From NCBI RefSeq assembly GCF_027474845.2, contig NZ_CP107031.2, positions 3,549,001 to 3,613,000 on the forward strand: a stretch of 64,000 nucleotides of DNA. The letters are read 5' to 3'. The DNA is from Maribacter aestuarii (GTDB lineage Bacteria > Bacteroidota > Bacteroidia > Flavobacteriales > Flavobacteriaceae). Numbering within the stretch: position 1 is the first letter of the stretch; every line of letters starts with the position of its first letter. A program made the position numbers and the translations under genes. The notes beneath the pieces were generated by a model that saw only the letters and a list, made by a program, of their open reading frames with translations, ran no database searches and was not told where the DNA came from. Shown piece by piece: positions 37,047 to 44,897 of the stretch.

Positions 37047-37712
37047 CTAAAACTTAAGATGCAACCAATCTTGCAAACGATGTTGAAGCTGTCTCAACAT
37101 ATTTTCTATATTGCCAGTGGAGAGCTTTCGATTGATTTCTTCCGAAAAAGAGTCATTTTGTGAGATTTCAGTCTCCAAATTATCAGCTTGTGTTTTTGTT
37201 TCTTTTAAGCCAGGTTTTTCTTTAAGCTCCTGTAACTCGGCCTCCATGGCTTCTAAATCGATACCGTGCACATACTTATCATAGAGTTTTACCCTGATAA
37301 AGTATACAAAGGGTATTATTGTCATACAAACTGGAAGCAACCACCAGATATTTTCGACATCAACATTTTTATCCGAGCCAAAAAGAACTTCGAAAAGTTG
37401 AAAAGCATACATAGCAATAGGAATAATAATTATATGATACCACCACTCCTTGCTGGTAAGAAACCAAAAGACTAAAAGGTAAAGAGGAACTATTTTGCCA
37501 ATGAGAAACCAAAAATAGGTTGATACGTCTGGAAATCCGTTACTACCAATTGAAATCCCAAAAAAATGTATAGTATCTCCAGGAGTTTCTGGCAGATAGT
37601 CATACAACTTGTATATAAATGGGGTTATGGCAACGAAAAAGACTAGAACAGATTCCAGAATTAACTTTTTTTCGCCTTTTTCCTCTTTATTTCCGTGTTC
37701 ATTGAAAATCAC
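37047..37712 (-). CDS. Polytopic membrane protein of unknown function
   Basis: A membrane protein with about four hydrophobic segments (ESVLVFFVAITPFIYKLY, FLIGKIVPLYLLVFWFL, YHIIIIPIAMYAFQLFEVLF, WWLLPVCMTIIPFVYFI) and a charged, coiled-coil-prone C-terminal tail. No function is recognised. The open frame extends to 37784, but its first residues are read from the terminator of the upstream peptide gene, so the start must be later. The GTG at 37712 gives 221 residues. Alternatively, an ATG at 37702 in the next frame (MNTEIKRKKAKK) would join if the T7 run at 37666-37672 had one more base. Confidence 0.62.
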   Translation of the reverse strand: MIFNEHGNKEEKGEKKLILESVLVFFVAITPFIYKLYDYLPETPGDTIHFFGISIGSNGFPDVSTYFWFLIGKIVPLYLLVFWFLTSKEWWYHIIIIPIAMYAFQLFEVLFGSDKNVDVENIWWLLPVCMTIIPFVYFIRVKLYDKYVHGIDLEAMEAELQELKEKPGLKETKTQADNLETEISQNDSFSEEINRKLSTGNIENMLRQLQHRLQDWLHLKF

Positions 37713-37753
37713 ATTACCATTGACTAACGATTTTATTAAAAAAAAAGTATAAA

Positions 37754-37775
37754 AAAAGACGATTTTCATCGTCTT
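37754..37775 (-). terminator. Terminator overlapping the stop of the tiny peptide gene
   Basis: On the minus strand the 8-bp stem AAGACGAT/ATCGTCTT (37775-37768 with 37763-37756, loop GAAA) is followed by seven T. Its first arm includes part of the TAA stop codon at 37776-37774. Confidence 0.85.
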
Positions 37776-37938
37776 AAAGTCCATTATAGATATGAGTTAA
37801 ATCTAAATCTTTTTTAGTTTTCTTGAATTTATCTTTATTTATTCCTAAATCCTGATTATCGATAACAACTGGAGCAGCCATGGCCATTAAAAATACACCA
37901 AGGGCGATTGACGCTAAAAAAGTTCTTTTGTTTTTCAT
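37774..37938 (-). CDS. Tiny secreted peptide (54 residues)
   Basis: A 54-codon gene with a classic Sec signal: basic MKNKR, a hydrophobic core and AMAAP around residues 19-23. It would release a mature peptide of about 33 residues, mostly charged (GINKDKFKKTKKDLDLTHIY). There is no cysteine and no known toxin or enzyme motif. Support comes from its context: an exact TACATTTG -7 element about 44 bases upstream and a strong terminator overlapping the stop codon, so it is a self-contained unit. The role is unknown, with a secreted signal, structural peptide or antimicrobial as possibilities. Confidence 0.7.
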   Translation of the reverse strand: MKNKRTFLASIALGVFLMAMAAPVVIDNQDLGINKDKFKKTKKDLDLTHIYNGL

Positions 37939-37981
37939 TTTCGTAGGGGTTTTTATTTAGATAATTATTATGTTCTCTATG

Positions 37982-37989
37982 CAAATGTA
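37982..37989 (-). promoter_or_regulatory. -7 promoter element of the tiny peptide gene
   Basis: TACATTTG on the minus strand is an exact TANNTTTG match and predicts a start about 37 bases ahead of the ATG at 37938. Confidence 0.55.
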
Positions 37990-38041
37990 AGAAAAAATGG
38001 ACAAATAGAATGTTATTAAACGTTAAAATTACACGTTTTAC

Positions 38042-38064
38042 CGATAAAAGTAAACATTTTATCG
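38042..38064. repeat. Short inverted repeat upstream of the tiny peptide gene
   Basis: The arms CGATAAAA and TTTTATCG (38042-38049, 38057-38064, seven-base spacer) are perfect. The position about 55 bases upstream of the -7 element fits an operator or the hairpin of the tsaE transcript's neighbour region. No binding protein is identified. Confidence 0.4.
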
Positions 38065-38168
38065 ATTTTACGGTCATTCATCGAAAAAATACAATAAAAA
38101 GGGGTGTAGGAACGATGTTATTTTTTTGAAAAATAGCTGTAATTATAAGAAATAAGTGAAGGCTTTAG

Positions 38169-38585
38169 TTAAAAATCAATAGTAATTCGTCTTTCATCGG
38201 GACCTAAAATCTCTATTTGAAGTTTCGTAAACCTCTCAGGTAAAAGATTTGGAATTTTCTCTGGCCATTCCATAAAAATCCATACATCAGCAGAAAAATA
38301 ATCCTCCAAGCCCAAATCCAATGCTTCGGTTTCATCATTTAGGCGATAAAAATCAAAATGATAGCCCAGTAAATCTCCATTTTCGTATTCATATTCATTC
38401 ACTAAACCAAAAGTGGGGCTGCTTACTTCGTTTTTTCCGCCAAGCTCCTTTACAATCGACTTAATAAGTGTGGTTTTGCCTGCTCCCATTGGGCCTTGGA
38501 AGGCTAGGGCGGTGGTTGCGGCGTTTTGAATTATTAGTTTAGCAACTTGTCTAATTTCTTTTGCGGTATAGCTAATTTTCTGCAT
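38169..38585 (-). CDS. tsaE: tRNA threonylcarbamoyladenosine biosynthesis ATPase TsaE
   Basis: A 138-residue P-loop ATPase that assists TsaB/TsaD in making the t6A modification of ANN-decoding tRNAs. Walker A is GPMGAGKTTLIKS near residue 36. The family blocks VSSPTFGLVNEYE, HFDFYRLND, and VWIFMEWPEKIPNLLP with the conserved tryptophan and glutamate follow. The frame extends six codons upstream, but the ATG at 38585 (MQKISYTAKEI) fits the family N-terminus. Essential in most bacteria. It is transcribed before the tiny peptide gene but not obviously coupled to it. Confidence 0.93.
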   Translation of the reverse strand: MQKISYTAKEIRQVAKLIIQNAATTALAFQGPMGAGKTTLIKSIVKELGGKNEVSSPTFGLVNEYEYENGDLLGYHFDFYRLNDETEALDLGLEDYFSADVWIFMEWPEKIPNLLPERFTKLQIEILGPDERRITIDF

Positions 38586-38650
38586 CTTACATAAATCTAT
38601 CAATTACTAATACGAATTAGTGGTGTATTTTGAATTTCTTATTTTTCAAT

Positions 38651-38741
38651 GTCAATTCGAGTATTTTATCGAAATAAAATGAAGAAAATGTATCGAGAAC
38701 CCTTTAAGTCCGAAAAAGGTTCTCGATACACTTGAACTGAC
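38651..38741. repeat. Nested intergenic inverted repeat (REP-like)
   Basis: An outer pair, GTCAATTCGAGT (38651-38662) and ACTTGAACTGAC (38730-38741), pairs with two mismatches. It encloses a perfect 13-bp inner pair, TGTATCGAGAACC (38689-38701) and GGTTCTCGATACA (38718-38730). Intergenic palindromes of this TCGAGAAC/GTTCTCGA type are, to my knowledge, dispersed in many copies in flavobacterial genomes. It sits between tsaE and the CPBP genes. Confidence 0.7.
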
Positions 38742-39272
38742 AGGGTTCCATTTATTTGTTCAAAATGCACAACGGGTAATACGAATATAAATGTAATGAA
38801 TTGATGGCCTTTACTAAGTGGAACTTTATGAAAATAAAAAAAGTGCGAGGTGGAAATTCGGTTGGGAGGTTATAATGATGCCGATGAGGTTCTGGTTTAT
38901 GGCAATTATACCGGACCAGAAATGCCAATGTATAGTCAAGCAACTGGTGAACCGGATTGTGCCGGATGTGATTTTCAAAATGTACCCAAATCTCGTCGGT
39001 CAACATGGAGCGATTTAACCCTACCATTGAGATGGAACCTTGATGTATCAGACAATAGTGATGGTTGTCATTGAGAAATTTCGATTTTATATACGCCAAT
39101 TTGATTTCTTCTTCAGTTAAACGAGTTGATTCGAATTGGCTTTTAATTTATGTGCAGCCACGGCTTAGGACCCTTGCTTGAAATATAGGTTGGGAAAATA
39201 TTATTAACATAGTTACTTGGAGACAACTTAATTTTTTGTTACCATTTTAACCGATAAATTCTTTATTAGAAT
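38742..39272. other. Unexplained stretch, possibly remnant coding DNA
   Basis: About 530 bp without a convincing gene. A plus-strand frame at 38850-39074 reads as a natural-looking peptide (GGYNDADEVLVYGNYTGPEM, then CAGCDF), and a minus-strand frame covers 38752-39099, but neither matches a family I know. Three open frames overlapping in one place is what decayed coding DNA would look like. The region follows the palindromic repeat and precedes two tandem CPBP genes. Confidence 0.35.
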
Positions 39273-40049
39273 TTGAAGAGCAGAGAAATATATCCTTTTA
39301 CTTTATGGCAATGTCTTTTAATGGCACTGGGTTTCTTTGGCATAACTATAGGTCTACTGACAATATCAGAGCTGTTCTTTGGTACTACGTTGTCGACATT
39401 GTGCTTTTTCTTCATTAGTTGCTTTCTGTCTTTGATATTACTACATCTAATTTCGAGAAAAAGCCTAATCCAGTACCGATTTTCTGTTAAAAAGAAATGG
39501 ATATACGCGCGTTGCAGTCTTGTTGTTTTGCTTTTAAACCTAGCAATTTGCGCCCCAATTTATCAAATAATTTTAAGTTATTTCAATCAGTCGAATATCA
39601 TATTAAATAGCCCATTTGACGGGGTTTATGATGTAATTGCCGTTTTGGTGATTGCTCCATTTTTTGAGGAAACAATTTTTAAAGGAATCTTTTTGGATGG
39701 TCTGTTGAAAAAAAATAGGCCTATGATTTCAATTTTGTTTACTGCATTTCTATTTTCCATATTGCATCTTAATCCATATTTAGTTTCGACTATATTTCTT
39801 TTTGCAGTTTTTACTGGTTGGCTTTACTATCGTACGCGTAATTTGGCTTTGGTCATATGGGTTCATTTTTTGCATAATTTGATAGGTAGTATCGAAGGTT
39901 ATGAATTACAAGGTGTAAGGGCTGGATTTACAGGTCTGGAACGAACATACGGGGGCAACTCTATATTTTTACTGCCAATTTTCATAATCTTGTTTTTGAT
40001 ATCATTTTATATGCTTTACAAAAGCATTAATAGTTCAACGGAAATTTAA
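39273..40049 (+). CDS. CPBP family intramembrane protease (first of tandem pair)
   Basis: A 258-residue polytopic membrane protein with about seven hydrophobic segments. The catalytic motif is FEETIFKGIFLDGL near residue 131 (Glu-Glu with Lys in place of the usual Arg), a second motif with histidine is SILHLNPY near residue 164, and the third is WVHFLHNLIGS near residue 205. The TTG start follows a stop codon closely, so no longer start is possible. The next gene is another CPBP member, but a terminator lies between them, so they are separate units. Substrate unknown. Confidence 0.82.
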   Translation: MKSREIYPFTLWQCLLMALGFFGITIGLLTISELFFGTTLSTLCFFFISCFLSLILLHLISRKSLIQYRFSVKKKWIYARCSLVVLLLNLAICAPIYQIILSYFNQSNIILNSPFDGVYDVIAVLVIAPFFEETIFKGIFLDGLLKKNRPMISILFTAFLFSILHLNPYLVSTIFLFAVFTGWLYYRTRNLALVIWVHFLHNLIGSIEGYELQGVRAGFTGLERTYGGNSIFLLPIFIILFLISFYMLYKSINSSTEI

Positions 40050-40197
40050 TAGCAAACTTAAGCGGCTTTTTTTTATACTATAGATTTAGTTTATTTTTGA
40101 TTTGCCTATCCTAAATGATACTCGATTGTAAAAAATTGATTTTACCCCTAAATAGCAAAATTTTAAAGTGTTGAAAATTAAGCTTATTTAATTATTC

Positions 40198-40247
40198 AAA
40201 GGATTGAAGAATTTTGAATCACACTCATATTCTTCAATCCTTTTATT
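40198..40247 (+). terminator. Terminator between the two CPBP genes
   Basis: A 15-bp stem (40198-40212 with 40229-40243, 16-base loop) centred on GGATTGAAGAAT/ATTCTTCAATCC, followed by a T-rich tail, ten bases before the next ATG. Confidence 0.8.
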
Positions 40248-40256
40248 TAAAATCTT

Positions 40257-41021
40257 ATGCTTAAATCATTAGGCTATATATTAAAAATTTGGATACTAGT
40301 TTCTTGGGTGCCGGTTTTAGTTTCTTTCTTACTGGGTTTGCCAATTAATAATTTGTATTTAATTGTTTTTACAGCTAACGTATTATTTATTGCCTATTTC
40401 GCTAGGTTTAGAAACAAAAATTTTGAAAATTTTACAAATAAATCATTTATTTCAAAACCCATTATATTCTATTCAATTATTTTAGGTTTCACTTTGAAAT
40501 TCGGATTAAACCCACTTTTTAATTTTGATAGTATTTTAGGATATTTTGATATCGGCAACTCAATTATATTTTTTCACCCAAAATTACTTGATATTTTGAT
40601 TGTGGTAATTTTAGGTCCAATTTCTGAAGAAATTATTTATAGATTTATTGTCTTTAAAAAAATTATAAACCTGAGCTCAAATCCTTGGTTGGCAATATTG
40701 CTTTCATCCGTTCTATTCTCAGTAATACATTGGACTTCTATTAACTTAGTATTAATGACTTTTGTAATGGGTATGTTTTTATCCTATATCTTCTGGAAAA
40801 CCAAGAATATATGGGTACCTATAATCTGCCACGTCACAATGAATAGTATAGCGATATTTTATGAAGTGTTTTTTCAACAACATTATATTTCTATTTTACA
40901 GAAATTGGATTTTGGGTTCTTATATTGGATGATATGCTTAATATCCCTTTTAATGTCAATTATGATTATAAGAATATTGATTTCTAAAATAGCACCACCG
41001 CAGAACAAGTACATCCCCTAA
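40257..41021 (+). CDS. CPBP family intramembrane protease (second of tandem pair)
   Basis: A 254-residue very hydrophobic protein with six to seven membrane segments. The motifs are SEEIIYRFIVFKK near residue 122 (Glu-Glu and Arg), SVIHWTS near residue 158, and ICHVTMNSIAI near residue 198. It diverges strongly from the neighbour at 39273, so the pair is unlikely to be a recent duplication. The DNA is more AT-rich than the flanking housekeeping genes, compatible with lateral acquisition. The gene ends four bases from the convergent porX. Role unknown: prenyl-type processing or self-immunity. Confidence 0.82.
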   Translation: MLKSLGYILKIWILVSWVPVLVSFLLGLPINNLYLIVFTANVLFIAYFARFRNKNFENFTNKSFISKPIIFYSIILGFTLKFGLNPLFNFDSILGYFDIGNSIIFFHPKLLDILIVVILGPISEEIIYRFIVFKKIINLSSNPWLAILLSSVLFSVIHWTSINLVLMTFVMGMFLSYIFWKTKNIWVPIICHVTMNSIAIFYEVFFQQHYISILQKLDFGFLYWMICLISLLMSIMIIRILISKIAPPQNKYIP

Positions 41022-41025
41022 GTTA

Positions 41026-42570
41026 TTATTTGGGCTCCAATATGACAAAAGGAATTATCATTTCCTCCAACGACACCCCGCCATGCTGATAGGTGTTTCT
41101 ATAATAACTTACGTAGTGATTGTAATTATTTGGATAGGCGAAGAACAAATCATTTTTGGCAAAAATATAGGAACTACTCATGTTTATACTGGGCAGATGA
41201 ATGGATTTAGGGTCTTTTGCTGCCAATACATCGCTGTTTTCGTAGGAAAGACTCCTGCCCGTTTTATACCTGAGGTTCGCACTTGTATCACGGTCCCCAA
41301 CCACCTTGGATGGTGACTTTACATTAATGGTGCCATGATCCGTAGTGATTATAAGTTTCATTCCTAAATTCTGTGCCTGTTGGATTATTTCCAATAGGGG
41401 AGAATTCTTGAACCAGCTCTGGGTCAATGACCTATACGCTTTGTCATTAGAGGCTAATTCTTTTATTACTTCCATTTCTGTTTTGGAATGGGAAAGCATG
41501 TCCACAAAATTATAGACAATAGCGGTAAGGTCGTTATCCTTTTGCGATTTGAAGTTTTGTGATAATTGCTTTCCTTGTTTAAGACTGCTTATTTTATGGT
41601 ATTCCCATTTAATGTCCAAGCCTAAACGCTTTAATTGCTCCCCTAGAAATTTGTCTTCGAACAAGTTTTTGCCCCCATCATCCGTATCGTTTTTCCACCA
41701 ATCTGGATATTTTTTCTCCATGTCCAAAGGAGTAAGTCCCGAGAAAATGGCATTTCTTGCGTACTGGGTCGCTGTAGGCAGTAGGCTGTAATAGGACTTT
41801 TCAGCTACCTTTTTGTAAAAGGAATTGACCGTATCCTCAAAAGCGTACCATTGGTCGTAACGGAGATTATCCACTACGATTAAAAGTGTTTTGCCCTTTT
41901 TCAGTTCTGGTGCAATCCATTCCTTAAATAAGGTATGGGACATCACCGGAGAGTCTGTGCTAGCGAACCAATCGGCATAATTTTTATCGATGAACTTTCC
42001 GAATTGATTGTTAGCCTCTACTTTTTGGGATTCCAAAATTTCAAACATTCCACTATCTTCGATCTCCTCTAGTTGAAGCTCCCAATAGATTAACTTTTTA
42101 TAAAGTTCCTCCCATTCGCCATAGGAATTCACCATGGATAAATCCATAGCTATCTTGCGGAATTCCTGTTGGTAATTACTGGTAGTTTTCTCTGAGACTA
42201 ACCGTGAATGGTCAAGGCTTTTTTTAAGCGACAGCAATATCTGATGAGGATTTACAGGTTTAATCAAATAATCGGCGATTTTGGAGCCAATGGCTTCTTC
42301 CATTATAAATTCTTCCTCACTTTTAGTAATCATAACTACCGGTAAGGAAGAGTCAATAACCTTTATTTCATTCAGGGTTTCCAATCCAGAAATACCTGGC
42401 ATATTCTCATCCAAAAACACAATATCTACCCTGGTATTTACCAATTCTTCCAGTGCCTCTTGACCGCTTTGACTTGTTATCACCTCATAATTTTTATTCT
42501 CTAAAAAAATAATATGCGGCTTCAATAAATCTATCTCATCATCTACCCAGAGTATTCTAATTTTGTTCAT
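41026..42570 (-). CDS. porX: PorX: response regulator with PglZ phosphatase domain
   Basis: A 514-residue two-domain protein. The receiver domain (residues 1-120) has the acidic pair in LWVDDE and the phospho-acceptor Asp in IVFLDENMPG, with the switch Thr in VVMITKSEEE and Lys in YLIKPVNP. After a helical linker comes a PglZ/alkaline-phosphatase-like domain (about 210-510) with LLIVVDNLRYDQWYAF, TATQYARNAIFSG and LIITTDHGTINV as metal-site motifs. PorX controls and supports the type IX secretion system with PorY. The longest frame adds 53 residues; ATG 42570 (MNKIRILWVDDE) gives the correct receiver start. Confidence 0.94.
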   Translation of the reverse strand: MNKIRILWVDDEIDLLKPHIIFLENKNYEVITSQSGQEALEELVNTRVDIVFLDENMPGISGLETLNEIKVIDSSLPVVMITKSEEEFIMEEAIGSKIADYLIKPVNPHQILLSLKKSLDHSRLVSEKTTSNYQQEFRKIAMDLSMVNSYGEWEELYKKLIYWELQLEEIEDSGMFEILESQKVEANNQFGKFIDKNYADWFASTDSPVMSHTLFKEWIAPELKKGKTLLIVVDNLRYDQWYAFEDTVNSFYKKVAEKSYYSLLPTATQYARNAIFSGLTPLDMEKKYPDWWKNDTDDGGKNLFEDKFLGEQLKRLGLDIKWEYHKISSLKQGKQLSQNFKSQKDNDLTAIVYNFVDMLSHSKTEMEVIKELASNDKAYRSLTQSWFKNSPLLEIIQQAQNLGMKLIITTDHGTINVKSPSKVVGDRDTSANLRYKTGRSLSYENSDVLAAKDPKSIHLPSINMSSSYIFAKNDLFFAYPNNYNHYVSYYRNTYQHGGVSLEEMIIPFVILEPK

Positions 42571-42578
42571 GTAAGCTT

Positions 42579-42586
42579 TATATTTG
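42579..42586 (+). promoter_or_regulatory. -7 promoter element of the HD-domain gene
   Basis: TATATTTG, an exact TANNTTTG match, lies in the 27-bp divergent gap and only 11 bases before the GTG start at 42598, implying a near-leaderless transcript. Confidence 0.55.
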
Positions 42587-42597
42587 CAATAAATTAA

Positions 42598-43833
42598 GTG
42601 ATTTTGGTAAAATCCAACAAGCTGAAAATTTTCAATGATCCAATTTACGGATTTATCAGCATCCCTAATACGCTCATTTTTGATCTCATAGCTCATCCAT
42701 ATTTCCAAAGACTTAGAAGAATTTCCCAAATGGGACTATCCTATTTGGTTTATCCCGGTGCGCATCATACAAGATTTCACCATGCTTTGGGTAGTATGCA
42801 CTTAATGCAGAAAGCAATTCAAGTACTTCGTTTTAAGGGAGTTGAAATTACTGATGAGGATTCTGACGGGCTTCTTGGCGCTATATTATTGCACGATATT
42901 GGTCATGGGCCATTTTCCCACGCCATGGAACACAGCATTGTAGAGGGGCTTGATCATGAGCATATTTCCTTGCAGTTCATGAAAGAATTGAATACACGAT
43001 TTAACGGAAGTTTAACGGGAGCCATCTCTATCTTTACGGGTACACATACAAAAAAATACCTCAATCAGTTAGTTTCAAGTCAGCTGGATATGGATCGACT
43101 GGACTATCTTAAACGCGATAGTCTTTATACCGGTGTAGCCGAGGGCAATACGAACGCGGAACGACTTATTACCATGCTCAACGTTGTGGACGGTAATTTG
43201 GTTGTAGAAGAAAAGGGGATATACTCAGTAGAGAAGTTTTTAATGGCCAGACGTTTTATGTATTGGCAAGTTTATTTGCATAAAACGGGTGTTGTCGCCG
43301 AACAACTTTTGATTAGAATTTTAAAAAGAGCAAGATTTCTACTTGAAAAACAGTCTGAGTTACCGGCAAGTGAGCCGTTGCTATATTTTCTCAAAAACCA
43401 GGTCAAAGAAGAACATTTTGACCCAAAAATTTTGGATATCTTTTCCAAATTGGATGATATTGATATTATGGCCGCCTTAAAAGAATGGCAATACCATAAT
43501 GACTTCATTCTTTCGGAGCTTTGTAAAATGATTATAAATAGGCGGTTGTTGCATATCAAAATAAAAAAGGAACCTATATCCAAGGATAAATTTGAAATTA
43601 AGATTAAAAAAGTAAAAGCAAAACTGAAACTGTCAGAAGATGAAGCGTCCTATTTCGTTTTTAGCGGAAAACTTGAAAACAAGGCATACGACCGTAACAA
43701 TCAGAACATTAATATTTTAAGGAAAAATGGCAAAATTGTGGATGTGGCCAAGCTTTCTGATCACTTAAACTTAAATGCACTTTCCAAAACGGTGACTAAA
43801 TATTACATCTGTTACCCTAAAGACGCTGTTTAA
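42598..43833 (+). CDS. HD-domain phosphohydrolase
   Basis: A 411-residue dNTPase/SpoT-like HD protein. The metal-binding histidines and aspartates are in GAHHTRFHHALGSMHLM, AILLHDIGHGPFSHAMEHS and SQLDMDRLDYLKRDS. The C-terminal 150 residues are helical and charged. Relatives hydrolyse dNTPs or related nucleotides, but the substrate here is unproven. The start is GTG (or a TTG two codons later); no ATG is available near the N-terminus. It is divergent from porX and lies upstream of lpxD, a gene order I recognise from many flavobacteria. Confidence 0.9.
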   Translation: MILVKSNKLKIFNDPIYGFISIPNTLIFDLIAHPYFQRLRRISQMGLSYLVYPGAHHTRFHHALGSMHLMQKAIQVLRFKGVEITDEDSDGLLGAILLHDIGHGPFSHAMEHSIVEGLDHEHISLQFMKELNTRFNGSLTGAISIFTGTHTKKYLNQLVSSQLDMDRLDYLKRDSLYTGVAEGNTNAERLITMLNVVDGNLVVEEKGIYSVEKFLMARRFMYWQVYLHKTGVVAEQLLIRILKRARFLLEKQSELPASEPLLYFLKNQVKEEHFDPKILDIFSKLDDIDIMAALKEWQYHNDFILSELCKMIINRRLLHIKIKKEPISKDKFEIKIKKVKAKLKLSEDEASYFVFSGKLENKAYDRNNQNINILRKNGKIVDVAKLSDHLNLNALSKTVTKYYICYPKDAV

Positions 43834-43865
43834 GTTTTAATAAATTCAGATCTAACTATTTTTCT

Positions 43866-43873
43866 TACTTTTG
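43866..43873 (+). promoter_or_regulatory. -7 promoter element of the lpx unit
   Basis: TACTTTTG, an exact TANNTTTG match, ends five bases before ATG 43879. The message would be leaderless or nearly so, and a GTG start at 43873 would overlap the promoter. Confidence 0.6.
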
Positions 43874-43878
43874 TGCTC

Positions 43879-44892
43879 ATGGTATTTACAGCAGGTCAAA
43901 TTGCAGGTATTTTAGAAGGCGAAGTACATGGAAATCCAGAGATAGCCGTTTATAAACTTGCAAAAATAGAAGAGGGGGAAACCGGCTCTCTCACCTTTTT
44001 GTCCAATCCTAAATACACCTCCTACATCTACAAAACCAAGGCTTCTATTACTATCGTTAATAAGGATTTTGTTCCCGAACAAAGCCTTAGCACTACCTTG
44101 ATTAAAGTAGAGGACGCCTATAAATCTTTTTCCAAATTACTGGAATATTACAATCAGGTTAAAAACAATAAATTAGGTATTGAAGAGCCAGTATTTAAGG
44201 CCGAATCCGCTACTTACGGGGATGGACTTTACTTAGGGGCATTTTCTTATTTGGGAAATAACGTCGTCATAGGTGAAAATGTAAAAATTTATCCTAATGT
44301 ATATATAGGAGACAATGTCCATATTGGAAATGATGTAGTTGTTTTTGCTGGTGCCAAGATATATTCGGAAAGCGTTATTGGAAATAATTGCACGGTGCAT
44401 AGTGGTGCTGTAATAGGGGCTGACGGATTTGGATTTACGCCTAATAAGGATGGGGAATTCAGTAAGGTTCCGCAGACGGGAAACGTTATCCTAGAGGATA
44501 ATGTAGATGTGGGAGCAGGTACTACAATTGATCGTGCTACATTAGGGTCAACGATTCTTAGAAGAGGAGTTAAATTGGACAATCAAATACAGATTGCCCA
44601 TAATGTAGAAATTGGAGAACATACCGTTATTGCGGCACAGGCAGGCATTGCCGGCTCCACAAAGATTGGTAAACACTGTATGATCGGTGGCCAAGTAGGA
44701 ATTGTAGGCCATATTGTAATCGGTGACTATGTAAAAATACAGGCACAATCAGGAATAGGAAGAAATGTTAAGGATAGAGAAGTACTTCAGGGATCTCCTG
44801 CATTAAACTACGGGGATTATAATAAATCCTATGTTCACTTTAAAAACTTACCTAAAATAATCAGTAGAATCGACGACTTGGAAAATAAGTAG
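43879..44892 (+). CDS. lpxD: UDP-3-O-acylglucosamine N-acyltransferase LpxD
   Basis: A 337-residue left-handed beta-helix enzyme that adds the N-linked acyl chain in lipid A synthesis. The N-terminal uridine-binding domain (about 1-100) is followed by hexapeptide repeats with IGNDVVVFAGAKIY and IGNNCTVHSGAVIGADGFGF. The catalytic histidine is in IAHNVEIGEH, and the second conserved histidine is in IVGHIVIG. ATG 43879 is chosen over GTG 43873, which would sit inside the promoter. It overlaps or abuts lpxC-fabZ and starts the lipid A block. Confidence 0.95.
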   Translation: MVFTAGQIAGILEGEVHGNPEIAVYKLAKIEEGETGSLTFLSNPKYTSYIYKTKASITIVNKDFVPEQSLSTTLIKVEDAYKSFSKLLEYYNQVKNNKLGIEEPVFKAESATYGDGLYLGAFSYLGNNVVIGENVKIYPNVYIGDNVHIGNDVVVFAGAKIYSESVIGNNCTVHSGAVIGADGFGFTPNKDGEFSKVPQTGNVILEDNVDVGAGTTIDRATLGSTILRRGVKLDNQIQIAHNVEIGEHTVIAAQAGIAGSTKIGKHCMIGGQVGIVGHIVIGDYVKIQAQSGIGRNVKDREVLQGSPALNYGDYNKSYVHFKNLPKIISRIDDLENK

Positions 44893-44897
44893 TGACG

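Noticed and set aside
37856..38077. A 73-codon minus-strand frame overlapping the tiny peptide gene
   Set aside because: It is out of frame with the signal-peptide-bearing gene and has an odd composition; the 37774-37938 frame explains promoter and terminator better.
38752..39099. A 115-codon minus-strand frame in the unexplained region
   Set aside because: His- and Asn-rich composition without recognisable domain, and a competing plus-strand frame of better composition. Left as unexplained DNA.
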